Source: Pullulanibacillus camelliae
Lineage (GTDB): Bacteria > Bacillota > Bacilli > Bacillales > Sporolactobacillaceae
Assembly: GCF_014642655.1 (NCBI RefSeq)
Contig: NZ_BMIR01000003.1
Location: 62,001 to 126,000 of the forward strand
Direction: 5' to 3'
Length of the DNA: 64,000 nucleotides
Under the pieces are notes generated by a model. It made no database searches. It was not told the DNA's origin and saw only the letters and a list, made by a program, of their open reading frames with translations. The translations under genes were made by a program, and so were the position numbers. Positions 44,546-52,743 of this stretch are shown here, piece after piece (the stretch's first letter is position 1; each line of letters starts with the position of its first letter).

Positions 44546-45265
44546 TTAGTGATTTTTATGAGCATAAGTTTTGGCAGCAGTGATAAAGGCTTTAAAAAGG
44601 TTGAGGGCATGGCTTTGCTTTTGTATGAGGCTACCAGGATGCCACTGAACACCAACAACGAAACTTTGATGCGGGTCCTCAATGGCTTCAATGATACTAT
44701 CGCTCGAGCGTGCGGAGCTCTGAAAGCCAGGGGCAAGGGTTTTGATCGCCTGATGGTGATAGCTATTGACGCGAATGATATCTGTTCCTGTAATGCGGTG
44801 AAGGCGAGTGTGTGATTTGACTTGAACACTATGAGAGACATGATCGCGTGGTGCGGCTTGATAATGTTGTATGGATGCTTCATTTTCAGAATAGATGTCT
44901 TGATAAAGCGTACCACCAGCAGCTACATTCAACATCAAATTACCACGACAAACCGCTAGGATAGGAATTCCTTGGTCAAGAGCAGCTTGGATAAGAGTGA
45001 CTTCAAAAGCGTCACGTTCAGGGTTAATGGTTTCCAAGGTGGGGGCAGGTTCCTCTCGGTATAAGTAAGGATCAATATCACTGCCTCCGCTGAGAAGAAT
45101 CCCATTGGCGCAGGTAAGCATGCATTGGACCATTGATGCCTCTGAAGTATACGGGAGAAGAATGGGCAACCCGCCAGCGGCATAGACCGCTGTGACATAT
45201 TCATTTTTTAACTCATATTTTTGTTGTTTGAAATCAGTGGTAATGGCAATGAGTGGGGTATCCAT
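44546..45265 (-). CDS. Class I glutamine amidotransferase-like (peptidase C26, PuuD-type) hydrolase
   Basis: 239 residues. The Cys nucleophile is in ILAVCRGNLMLNVAAGG and the His/Glu pair in VVGVQWHPGS; LLSGGSDIDPYLYREEP is the family substrate loop. Members hydrolyse gamma-glutamyl amides such as gamma-glutamyl-GABA in putrescine breakdown. The usual Cys-x-Gly-x-Q elbow is Cys-Arg-Gly-Asn here. The start at 45265 follows AGGAGGC; a longer frame to 45394 has no site. Substrate not certain. Confidence 0.86.
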   Translation of the reverse strand: MDTPLIAITTDFKQQKYELKNEYVTAVYAAGGLPILLPYTSEASMVQCMLTCANGILLSGGSDIDPYLYREEPAPTLETINPERDAFEVTLIQAALDQGIPILAVCRGNLMLNVAAGGTLYQDIYSENEASIQHYQAAPRDHVSHSVQVKSHTRLHRITGTDIIRVNSYHHQAIKTLAPGFQSSARSSDSIIEAIEDPHQSFVVGVQWHPGSLIQKQSHALNLFKAFITAAKTYAHKNH

Positions 45266-45642
45266 GGACAGCCTCCTGCTCACAGGGATTTTTAATGTTA
45301 GCATGAACAGTTTTCTTACATTTATACCCAAATAAAAACATTGTGTGTTTATATACATCTTGAAAGTATTGATCGAGCTGTGGTGGGGTTCCAAAGGTAA
45401 AGCTTTGAATGAGTCCTCTGGGACAGTCTTTTGATCCTATCAGAAAATAATCTATCTTAAACTGATGCTATTAACGATGACATCTAAGTAAAGCTGTGCC
45501 CCTTGTCACTAGGATGTGTCGCTATCTTTTGGGGAAATGGTTAAGGGCGTGCCAAGTTAAGTTTTTCTAATTTCTCTCTGCATCAGTAAGTTAGGTATCT
45601 CTAGCAGCGATCATAAAAGACCATTAGTGCTCACTTTTATTT

Positions 45643-45802
45643 TACTATCAGAATTTATAATTTCGCTGACGTTCTCAAAGGAAGATAGTATAAGTGTAAC
45701 TTTGGCTTTCGCCTCTGAGGCTTGCGGGCACCCTAAGTGTGTGATGTGCAAAAATCACATTAGGAGTAACAGCGAAGTGGTGCAAGTTAAGTTTTCTGAA
45801 AA
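45643..45802 (+). repeat. Dispersed repeat family B, copy 2
   Basis: Matches copies at 32130-32302 and 49261-49428: TTCGCTGACGTTCTCAAAGG, CTGAGGCTTGCGGGCACCC, GCAAAAATCACATTAGGAGT and a 3' AAGTTTTCT. It runs directly into repeat A copy 4. About 45553-45580 another fragment (GTGCCAAGTTAAGTTTTTCT) looks like a B 3' end. The rest of 45266-45642 is empty. Confidence 0.78.
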
Positions 45803-46054
45803 GATGATAAAGTATAAAATTTCTGATCATGAGGACGGTGCGGATTTCCGCTCCAGGCAGCTCGCTTTCCGCGGGGGAGTGGCAAGCCTCCTCGCACCTT
45901 CACGCTGCTAAGGTCTTACCGATCTCCCACTTCCCGCAGGAGTCTCGTGCCTTGCGCTCCAATCCGCTTAATCATGCAATGAAGCCTCTTTCATATTGGA
46001 TGATGCTCTATACGAAGGACAAGGACCGGGCATGCTTTTCGCCTGGTTTTTTTA
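45803..46054 (+). repeat. Dispersed repeat family A, copy 4
   Basis: Full-length copy with both hairpins; the last hairpin reads CCGGGC/GCCTGG with T7. It lies between repeat B copy 2 and the bioY promoter. Confidence 0.85.
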
Positions 46055-46112
46055 TGGATTTCCCTTGGAAGGAGCTTTAAAGGCTGTATGGAACATACTC
46101 TACTCTTTTAAA

Positions 46113-46141
46113 TGTTAACCATTATTAGAAATAGGTTGACA
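46113..46141 (+). promoter_or_regulatory. BirA operator of bioY
   Basis: TGTTAACC (46113-46120), 13 bp, GGTTGACA (46134-46141): inverted half-sites of the type bound by the biotin repressor BirA in Firmicutes (TTAACC...GGTTAA). The right half covers the promoter -35, so bound BirA would block RNA polymerase when biotin is plentiful. Confidence 0.8.
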
Positions 46142-46164
46142 AAAATAGTGGAACTATCTATGAT
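46136..46164 (+). promoter_or_regulatory. Sigma-A promoter of bioY
   Basis: TTGACA (46136-46141), 17-bp spacer, TATGAT (46159-46164), 32 bp before the start codon. Confidence 0.85.
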
Positions 46165-46195
46165 ACTAGTAAATGAATCAAAAAGAGGGTTGAAG

Positions 46196-46792
46196 ATGGT
46201 AGAAGGAAAAAAACACTTGAGGGCAATTGATATGACTTATGCAGCGATGTTTGCGGCGCTCATGGCAATCGGAGCAAATATTGCTCAATTTATTCCACCA
46301 ATAGGTGGTGTTGATATCACTCTGCAAACCTTTGTTGCAATTCTTGCAGGGGCACTATTAGGCAGTAGAGTAAGTGTCATTTCCATGGTTCTTTATATTC
46401 TTGTAGGTTTAGCTGGGGCCCCTGTTTTCGCCAAATTTTCAGGAGGACTCTCTGTCATACTGAGTCCTGAATTCGGATTTTTATTATCCTTTATTATTCT
46501 TGCTTTTGTCATGGGCGAGATCATAGAGAGGAGCGCGTCGCTCAAGCCATTTATCTTTTTCATTGCTAGTTTTGTCGGCCTTTTTATCAATTATGTTTTC
46601 GGGACAAGTTATATGTATTTTGCTTATCACCTATGGGCACCAGGACCTAAAGGGACATCCATTATTACCTATCCATTAGTGTGGGGCTGGATGCTGCTTC
46701 CTTTAGTAAAGGATATCATCCTTACACTATTAGCGGGGAGTATTACTCCGAGAATCTATCGAATCATACATAAAAAGCAAGTCAATCGATGA
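46196..46792 (+). CDS. bioY: Biotin transporter BioY (ECF S component)
   Basis: A 198-residue membrane protein with about six helices that binds biotin and works with the shared ECF energy module (EcfA1A2T, not in the window). The family's GVDITLQTFVAILAGALLGSR and GLAGAPVFAKFSGGLSVILSPEFGFLL are clear. ATG 46196 stands 6 bases behind AGAGGG; the longer frame from 46112 would start inside the BirA operator and is rejected. Controlled by the BirA site and promoter just upstream. Confidence 0.95.
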   Translation: MVEGKKHLRAIDMTYAAMFAALMAIGANIAQFIPPIGGVDITLQTFVAILAGALLGSRVSVISMVLYILVGLAGAPVFAKFSGGLSVILSPEFGFLLSFIILAFVMGEIIERSASLKPFIFFIASFVGLFINYVFGTSYMYFAYHLWAPGPKGTSIITYPLVWGWMLLPLVKDIILTLLAGSITPRIYRIIHKKQVNR

Positions 46793-46823
46793 ATGCTCAG
46801 TTCGATTCTAAATTTTAAGGGCG

Positions 46824-46891
46824 GGGCTGAGACAAAGCTAAGGCAATTTGCTTAAATCTCAATAATAAATTTTTTGAGATAATACAAAGCG
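46824..46891 (+). repeat. Short dispersed repeat family C, copy 2
   Basis: It starts GGGCTGAGACAAAGCT and ends TAATACAAAGCG, with ends like the element at 5175-5252 behind the lysR gene. Confidence 0.4.
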
Positions 46892-47002
46892 TAGACTTCT
46901 ATGGGAAAAACAACAGCTGAGAGCCTCACAGAAAGTGCATTTCTTTCGAAGCGTTGTCTGAATAAAGCGCAGTATTTTGATAAAGCATGTATTGCTCAAC
47001 TG

Positions 47003-47050
47003 AAAAACGAACGAATTCGGTTATGAATTCTGAATTCGTTCGTTTTTTTA
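47003..47050 (+). terminator. Intrinsic terminator downstream of bioY
   Basis: AACGAACGAATTC pairs with GAATTCGTTCGTT and is followed by T7. It lies 210 bp behind bioY; the stretch between has no gene. Between it and the next gene (47051-47330) nothing else is clear. Confidence 0.82.
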
Positions 47051-47330
47051 TATGCAAATAGAGTCTGAATGAAGCAAGGGTTTTCGCCTCTAATTTGTGC
47101 CTGGAAATTGTTAAAAATATTTTCAAAACACGTTAGGAATGTGGTAAAGTATAGTCTTGAATACTAAGTATTGGGCTTTTAAAATTTAAAATCAAATGGT
47201 TAGACGATGCGCAGAAAAACGGTTACAATATATAGACTTTAAAGAATAACGGTCTGTGAAAGTAAGATCAGCTATTTAATCATTTAATCTAAAAAGTTAT
47301 AAAACGATAAGGAAGTAAGGGAGTGGTCTT

Positions 47331-48803
47331 ATGGAGAGCGTGACAGTCAGCCCAAGTCCAGGCTACAATAAAATGTCGATATCAGCGTTGTTATTGGCAG
47401 GGACGTTCATTGCGATTCTAAATCAAACGCTGATGATTACAGCGATCCCACCGATCATGCATGAAATGCATATTTCAGCTAATACCGCCCAATGGCTGAC
47501 AACGGTCTTCATGCTTGTTAATGGGGTGATGATCCCAGTCAGTGCCTTTTTACTTGAACGGTTTACAACGAGACAGCTGTTTATCTCAGCGATGAGCATT
47601 TTCGCTGTGGGTACTTTAATTGCCGGGCTTGCGCCTAACTTTAATGTGCTGCTTTTGGGGAGAATTGTCCAATCAAGTGGAGCAGGTATCATGATGCCAC
47701 TTATGCAGACGGTCTTTTTGATGATTTTTCCTGTTAGCCGAAGAGGGGCAGCGATGGGGTATGTGGGCTTAGTTATTTCATTTGCACCAGCAATCGGACC
47801 AGCCTTTTCCGGCTGGATCATCGCCAATTACTCTTGGCGTGTGTTGTTTTTTATCATCCTACCCATCGCGTTGATTGATATTGTCGTTGCTTTTTTCGCC
47901 ATGAAAAATGTGACAGAGCTTACCCATCCAAAAGTGGATATTTTATCAATACTCTTCTCCTCAATAGGATTTGGTGGCTTATTATATGGTTTTACTTGTG
48001 CAGGGAATTTTGGTTGGGGCAGTCGAAGCACGATAATATGGCTGGCAGTTGGTGCGGTTGTTTTAACTTTGTTTATCCTCCGACAGCTGAAGATGCGTCA
48101 TCCTATGTTAGAGTTCCGGATATTTAAAATCAATGTTTTTTCCCTTACGACCTTTCTTACCATGATTGGCTTTATGGGGTTGATCGGCGCAGAAACACTT
48201 GTCCCCCTCTATATGCAAAACATGCGGGGATATTCAGCTATGGAATCAGGCATTGCGATTCTCCCAGGGGCATTGGTCACAGGGATCATGTCGCCAATCA
48301 CTGGACGAATTTTTGATCGGGTAGGTGCACGTTGGTTGGCAATCATAGGCTTGACCATTGTCACCTTGTCTTCACTAGGCTTTTCATTTCTTGATCCCGG
48401 AACGTCCTTTAGTTATATCACGATCATGTATGCGATTCGCATGTTTGGCTTATCCATGGTGATGATGCCGGTAACAACTGCTGGATTGAATCAATTGCCG
48501 AAGCACTTGATTCCACATGGTGCGGCTATGGGGAATACGATGAGACAGGTTGCGGCTTCAATTGGAACAGCCATTCTTGTTACTGTCATGACAACGACTG
48601 CTGTTTCAGCTCGGCATAATGCAGCGATCTCTCATCCTGATATTCATGGCGTCAATGTCGCTTTTATGGTAGTTACGCTCTTATCGGTCATTGCATTAGC
48701 CCTGGCATTTTTCATTAAGCGCAATGAGCCGCCTGTTGAGAAATCGGGTGGGGCAGGGACTGTGTCCAAAAGACAGCGCAGAAAAATGGCCTTAAGAGGT
48801 TAA
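47331..48803 (+). CDS. DHA2-family MFS efflux transporter (LmrB/EmrB-like)
   Basis: 490 residues, 14 helices. Seen: LNQTLMITAIPPIMHEMHIS in helix 1, the degenerate motif A LERFTTRQLFI, motif B LLLGRIVQSSGAGIMMP and motif C LVISFAPAIGPAFSGWIIANYSWRVLFF. The helix-1 acidic residue of the classic LDxT motif is replaced (LNQT). A basic C-terminal tail (SKRQRRKMALRG) lies in the cytoplasm. Similar to LmrB/YhcA-type pumps; substrates unknown. A strong terminator follows. Confidence 0.9.
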   Translation: MESVTVSPSPGYNKMSISALLLAGTFIAILNQTLMITAIPPIMHEMHISANTAQWLTTVFMLVNGVMIPVSAFLLERFTTRQLFISAMSIFAVGTLIAGLAPNFNVLLLGRIVQSSGAGIMMPLMQTVFLMIFPVSRRGAAMGYVGLVISFAPAIGPAFSGWIIANYSWRVLFFIILPIALIDIVVAFFAMKNVTELTHPKVDILSILFSSIGFGGLLYGFTCAGNFGWGSRSTIIWLAVGAVVLTLFILRQLKMRHPMLEFRIFKINVFSLTTFLTMIGFMGLIGAETLVPLYMQNMRGYSAMESGIAILPGALVTGIMSPITGRIFDRVGARWLAIIGLTIVTLSSLGFSFLDPGTSFSYITIMYAIRMFGLSMVMMPVTTAGLNQLPKHLIPHGAAMGNTMRQVAASIGTAILVTVMTTTAVSARHNAAISHPDIHGVNVAFMVVTLLSVIALALAFFIKRNEPPVEKSGGAGTVSKRQRRKMALRG

Positions 48804-48907
48804 ACAAAAGATAGCATATTAAGCTCTCACTCTAAGCTGTCGAAAAAATAGCGGCGGTCATGGTGATTTTTAGTCCCTATTTGAGCTTTTAAATAGGAGA
48901 GCTTAGC

Positions 48908-48950
48908 GAAGGATATTCCACCTAACCTGTTGGAATATCCTTCTTTTTTT
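48908..48950 (+). terminator. Intrinsic terminator of the second DHA2 pump
   Basis: GAAGGATATTCCA pairs perfectly with TGGAATATCCTTC, followed by T7. Repeat A copy 5 begins immediately after the T-tract. Confidence 0.92.
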
Positions 48951-49259
48951 AAAGATCAGAAAGTATAAAATTTCTGATCATGAGGACGGTGCAGATTTCC
49001 GCTCCAGGTCGCTCGCTTTCCGCGGCGGAGTGGTAAGCCTCCTCGTGCCTTCGCACTGCTAAGGTCTTACCGATCTCCTACTTCCCGCAGGACTCTAGTA
49101 TCGCATCATGAGTCAACGGCGCCCGTGGAACACATGATTTTAGAGTGTTCCGAATCTCGCGCCTTGCGCTCCCATCCAGCAATGAAGCCTCTTTCATATT
49201 GGATGGTGCTCTATACTAAGGACAAGGACCGGGCATGTCTTTCGCCCGGTTTTTCTTAT
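48951..49259 (+). repeat. Dispersed repeat family A, copy 5 (with internal insertion)
   Basis: Full-length copy enlarged to about 309 bp: after CCCGCAGGACTCT it has about 60 extra bases (from AGTATCGCATCATGAG to GAGTGTTCCGAA) before the common 3' half CTCGCGCCTTGCGCTCC resumes. It ends with CCGGGC/GCCCGG plus T5. Confidence 0.85.
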
Positions 49260-49260
49260 A

Positions 49261-49428
49261 TTATTAGAATTTATAACTTCGCTGACATTCATAAAGGAAG
49301 AGAGTATAAGGCGGGCTTTGACTTTCGCCACCTGAGGCTTGCGGGCAACCTAAGTGATTTGCAAAAATCACATCAGGAGTACCAGTGAAGTGGTGCAAGC
49401 CAAGTTTTCTAATCTCATCCAAATTAGT
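49261..49428 (+). repeat. Dispersed repeat family B, copy 3
   Basis: It follows repeat A copy 5 directly, within 2 bases of its terminator-like 3' end. Contains CTTCGCTGACATTC, CCTGAGGCTTGCGGGCAACC, CAAAAATCACATCAGGAGTA and TTCTAATCTCATCC. Confidence 0.8.
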
Positions 49429-49806
49429 TTAACGGGAAAAAGGGTGGGAAGGTTCATGCTTTTTCCTTACCTCGCGTTTAACGATTTGTGGGAATGTATG
49501 GGCATTTCTGCCGTTGAGAAAGAAGGCTGCTTTCGTGTGATATTTTTAAAAAAACATCCAAAACCTTTAGAGCATAGTCGCGACTTGGTCCATCCTAAAG
49601 GTGAGGGTTCCCATTTTTTCTTTTGTTGATACCTCCCAAACATACACCCTTAGGGTCATAAAAGGCGTGATTAGGGCTAAAGGCTCGGCTTGCATGGAAC
49701 GTAGTATAAAAGCAGGAGTAGACAGCTGATACATATGGTGAGTCGATACATTTTTAACCCTTCGACACCTTTGAATCCCATTAATGTTTAAATAATGTGG
49801 GACTAC
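49429..49806. other. Intergenic region with no clear feature
   Basis: It has open frames without ribosome binding sites or protein-like composition, and no recognised structure. Confidence 0.4.
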
Positions 49807-50898
49807 CTACGCATAATGCCCAAGCCATTGCCGTTCTTGGCGCATCTTTAATCTCCAGGCCCAGCGGTTTACTAAAGCTCTATTATGAAAGAGAAATAAT
49901 CCTTTTCGATATCCGACAGAGAGAACCACTGCTTGCCCTTTCTTTCGAGAATAGAAATAGCCTTCGCCATTGGATACATATCCCTTGATGTTCTCCCATA
50001 AAATTATCGCTTGTTGCATAGAGTCAAGAAAGGAGAAATGGAGAGTGTCTTCGGGTTGTGCAGCGATGGCCATGCATGATCCAGCCGCAAATATGAAAGG
50101 ATGGGACTTGACTTGAAGCGTGTTCTCGACGAGTAGACAGCCTCTTTTATTTGTTGGAAGTCCTGCTTGTTCAAACAATGTCGAGGCCTCAGGCTGAGTC
50201 ATCCAAAGCAAGTCTGTAAAGGAATGCTCCCCACTTGTTGTAGTGATCGATGCATTAGATATATCTTGGACGGAGGCATTTACCGTTAAAGAGATGTCCT
50301 TTTGATGCATGATGCGCTTGAGCCTTTGAGAAAGAGGTTTGGGATAATCAGTCAGCAGAGGGGCTGGGCTAATATAATGAAGTTGACCGTTAGGGTTATT
50401 CTTTCGGCGCCATGCGTGTATGGCTAATGTCATTTCAATAGCCTCGATGCCATCTCCGACAATGACTAAGTGCTGCGTTTCTTTTGCCTTTTGAATGGTT
50501 TCAAGAGCTGTTTTATTTGTCCGTAAGCGTAAAGCATGTTGAAGAATGGTGGGCTCTTTGCTTCTCTGTGGAAAAGAACCGGTAGCAAAAGAGATGATAT
50601 CAAAGGGAATCTGATGGCCTTGATCCGTTAAGAGACGCTTATTTAGAATATCAAGCGATAGAGCATTGGCTCGACGCCATTTAATATCGGCCTTTTTGAC
50701 CCATTGCTCAATATCGATAAGAAGCTCTTCAGGTGAATAAAAACCTTCAGCAAAGCTAGGAAATAACCGTGGATCAACAGTGTGGCGGTCCGCACATAAA
50801 AGCGTGATTTCTACATCCTCTAGCTGGGGGCTAGTAGCTACTTGCTTTAATAGATAAAGATGTGGGGCATCCATGCCCACTAATAATAACTTTTTGAT
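49807..50898 (-). CDS. NDH-2-like FAD/NAD(P) oxidoreductase, apparent ATC start
   Basis: A 363-residue pyridine nucleotide-disulfide-type flavoprotein. KKLLLVGMDAPHLYLLKQV is the N-terminal FAD fold (Gly-poor), HLVIVGDGIEAIEM the NAD(P) site and VKSHPFIFAAGSCMAI the C-terminal FAD contact; resembles the NDH-2/sulfide:quinone reductase-like group. The expected first residue falls on ATC (50898), 7 bases behind AAAGAGGTG. The only upstream ATG in frame (12 codons away) has no ribosome binding site. The last 50 residues (LFLFHNRALVNRWAWRLKMRQERQW) may attach to the membrane. It follows the TetR gene on the same strand. Confidence 0.75.
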   Translation of the reverse strand: MKKLLLVGMDAPHLYLLKQVATSPQLEDVEITLLCADRHTVDPRLFPSFAEGFYSPEELLIDIEQWVKKADIKWRRANALSLDILNKRLLTDQGHQIPFDIISFATGSFPQRSKEPTILQHALRLRTNKTALETIQKAKETQHLVIVGDGIEAIEMTLAIHAWRRKNNPNGQLHYISPAPLLTDYPKPLSQRLKRIMHQKDISLTVNASVQDISNASITTTSGEHSFTDLLWMTQPEASTLFEQAGLPTNKRGCLLVENTLQVKSHPFIFAAGSCMAIAAQPEDTLHFSFLDSMQQAIILWENIKGYVSNGEGYFYSRKKGQAVVLSVGYRKGLFLFHNRALVNRWAWRLKMRQERQWLGHYA

Positions 50899-51123
50899 AC
50901 AAAAGCACCTCTTTATAAAGTAGTCTCCCCTCATATTATCTAAATGGAGGGCGCTTGGGCAAATTAAAGGGGCCGAGGTGCACGGTTGATATTTGTATGG
51001 AGCAAGTGACCATTGGGAAGAGAACATGTAAGAAGACGGTCTGCCTTTATAAATATTTTTCCCGACTTAACCACAAGGTAGGTCTCATTAAACTGATCAT
51101 GTTTTACAACAAAAGCACCTCTT
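50899..51123. repeat. 15-bp direct repeat ACAAAAGCACCTCTT flanking the tetR-NDH interval
   Basis: Identical 15-mers at 50899-50913 and 51109-51123. The first contains the ribosome binding site of the NDH-2-like gene (minus strand AAGAGGTGC); the second overlaps the stop codon of the TetR gene. They bracket about 195 bp without a gene. Confidence 0.6.
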
Positions 51124-51691
51124 ATTCAGTGCCTTGAGTCATCAGTTTTATAGCCTCGACGATTGCCGTTCTTGTCTGGCTGAGCTTTTTTTGATCATCT
51201 GAATCAAGAGACATTGCAAACGGATTGATCCCTGCCCATGCAGTAGCCAAGGTCATGATGGCAGACAGCAAGAATTCAGGAGTGAAGGTTGTTTTTTTCA
51301 GGTCAACGTTTTGTGCATTTTTTATCATTTTAATTTTTTTATCCTGTGCCGCAGCACGTTCGGTAAAGCTCTCTGTTTTGTTTTCTAATTTATTCCATTC
51401 CATTAACCGCAGAATATCGGGATGTGCCATGGCCCAATCAAAAACCTTTGCCGCAAAGCCTGGAAGGTCCTCGGGGGTAAAGGTTATTTCTTCATAGACA
51501 CGCGTTAAGTGCTTTTGGAGGACGGTCGTAAAAAGCGTTTCCTTATTCTCAAAATAAATGTAAATCAGGTTTTTGTTACATTTAGCTTGCTTGGCAATGC
51601 GGTCTACACGGGCGCCTGCAATGCCATAAGAGGAAAATTCCTTCATAGCTGTCTCTAAAATCCGTTCTTTTGTGGCTTCAGCGTCTCTCAT
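51122..51691 (-). CDS. TetR-family transcriptional regulator
   Basis: 189 residues. The DNA-binding domain covers residues 1-55 (TKERILETAMKEFSSYGIAGARVDRIAKQAKCNKNLIYIYFENKETL); the rest is a helical ligand domain. CGGGAGAAAA precedes the ATG. It is divergent from an SDR gene, with a perfect palindrome between them, and is followed on the same strand by the NDH-2-like gene, so it probably represses itself and the SDR in response to an unknown ligand. Confidence 0.9.
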   Translation of the reverse strand: MRDAEATKERILETAMKEFSSYGIAGARVDRIAKQAKCNKNLIYIYFENKETLFTTVLQKHLTRVYEEITFTPEDLPGFAAKVFDWAMAHPDILRLMEWNKLENKTESFTERAAAQDKKIKMIKNAQNVDLKKTTFTPEFLLSAIMTLATAWAGINPFAMSLDSDDQKKLSQTRTAIVEAIKLMTQGTE

Positions 51692-51783
51692 TGCATTTTC
51701 TCCCGTCTAATAATAAATTTTATGGTTAAAATATAGCACATGAATCAACTATTTGACAAACTAGTTAGTTAGGTAATATATTT

Positions 51784-51807
51784 ATAACTAACCGGATAGT
51801 TAGTTAT
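51784..51807. promoter_or_regulatory. Palindromic operator between tetR and the SDR gene
   Basis: ATAACTAAC, 6 bp, GTTAGTTAT is a perfect 9-bp inverted repeat. A related half-site pair (ACTAGTTAGTTAGG) lies at 51760-51773, next to TTGACA (51753-51758) with TATATT at 51777-51782 as a likely SDR promoter. Both sites would let a TetR dimer block transcription. Confidence 0.75.
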
Positions 51808-51839
51808 TCTGGTAATTCACATGAAAGAAGGACTAATCG

Positions 51840-52598
51840 ATGACAGAACAAAGCAATAAGATTGCCATTGTTACAGGTGGCAGCCGCGGCATTGGCCGAA
51901 GCACTGTGTTAAGTCTAGCAAAGCGCGGCATCGATTCCATTTTTACGTACCATTCCAATCAGGAAGAGGCTAAAAAAGTGGTTGCCTTAGTACAGGAAAC
52001 AGGCCAGAAAGCAATGGCCTTGCAATTAGATACGACTAATATCAGCACGTTTGACGCCTTTGTAAAAAATGTAGAAAAGGCGCTTGGAGAGCTAGGAGTT
52101 GAGCGATTCGATTTCCTTGTAAATAATGCGGGAACTTCACATCACAATACCCTTGAAAAGACGACTGAAGAAGAGTTGGATAGGCTATACGAGGTTCACT
52201 TCAAGGGTGTGTTCTTTCTAACGCAGCAGCTCCTGCCGCTTATCAATGATGGCGGTCGAATTGTAAATATTTCCACAGGACTGACACGCTTTGTCGTGCC
52301 GGGAAGCGGTGCCTATGCTTCCATGAAGGGGGCGATTGAGATTTTGACACGTTATATGGCGAAAGAGTTGGGAGCACGTGGGATTGCAGTAAACACTGTA
52401 GCCCCTGGTCCTATCGCAACGGACTTCAGCGGACTTCGTACGAATGAAGAATTGAAGAAGGGTCTTGGGGAGATGACAGCTCTTGGTCGAGTTGGTGAAC
52501 CCAACGACGTTGCGGAAGTCATTGTATCGTTACTTTCCAATGAGACTCACTGGGTGAATGCCCAACGTATAGAAGTCTCAGGTGGCATGTCTTTATAA
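51840..52598 (+). CDS. SDR-family oxidoreductase
   Basis: A 252-residue classical short-chain dehydrogenase/reductase: TGGSRGIGRS (NAD(P) binding), NNAG, and the active-site YASMK (Y-x3-K), with Ser in VNISTG. C-terminal VSGGMSL. Probably reduces or oxidises a small carbonyl compound that induces the divergent TetR regulator. AAGAAGG precedes ATG 51840. Substrate unknown. Confidence 0.9.
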   Translation: MTEQSNKIAIVTGGSRGIGRSTVLSLAKRGIDSIFTYHSNQEEAKKVVALVQETGQKAMALQLDTTNISTFDAFVKNVEKALGELGVERFDFLVNNAGTSHHNTLEKTTEEELDRLYEVHFKGVFFLTQQLLPLINDGGRIVNISTGLTRFVVPGSGAYASMKGAIEILTRYMAKELGARGIAVNTVAPGPIATDFSGLRTNEELKKGLGEMTALGRVGEPNDVAEVIVSLLSNETHWVNAQRIEVSGGMSL

Positions 52599-52705
52599 CC
52601 CTTAATAACTTGTGTATCATCACAATGCTTGTTCGCTGTTAAAACTTGACGTGTACTGTTGTAATCGAGAAGAGCAAGGGCTCTTGAGTCCTTTTTATCA
52701 AAGTA

Positions 52706-52741
52706 AAAATCTCCCATACCACCAAATGGTATGGGAGATTT
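52706..52741. terminator. Bidirectional terminator at the end of the five-gene operon
   Basis: AAATCTCCCATACC pairs perfectly with GGTATGGGAGATTT around a 7-nt loop, with A/T tracts on both sides. Ends the minus-strand operon (52744-59625) and probably the SDR gene on the plus strand. Confidence 0.92.
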
Positions 52742-52743
52742 GA

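Noticed and set aside
49354-49629. 91-codon open frame
   Set aside because: No ribosome binding site, starts inside repeat B and has no protein-like pattern.
51784-51807. BirA-like site
   Set aside because: The arms ATAACTAAC/GTTAGTTAT lack the TTAACC core and lie beside a TetR gene, which explains them better.
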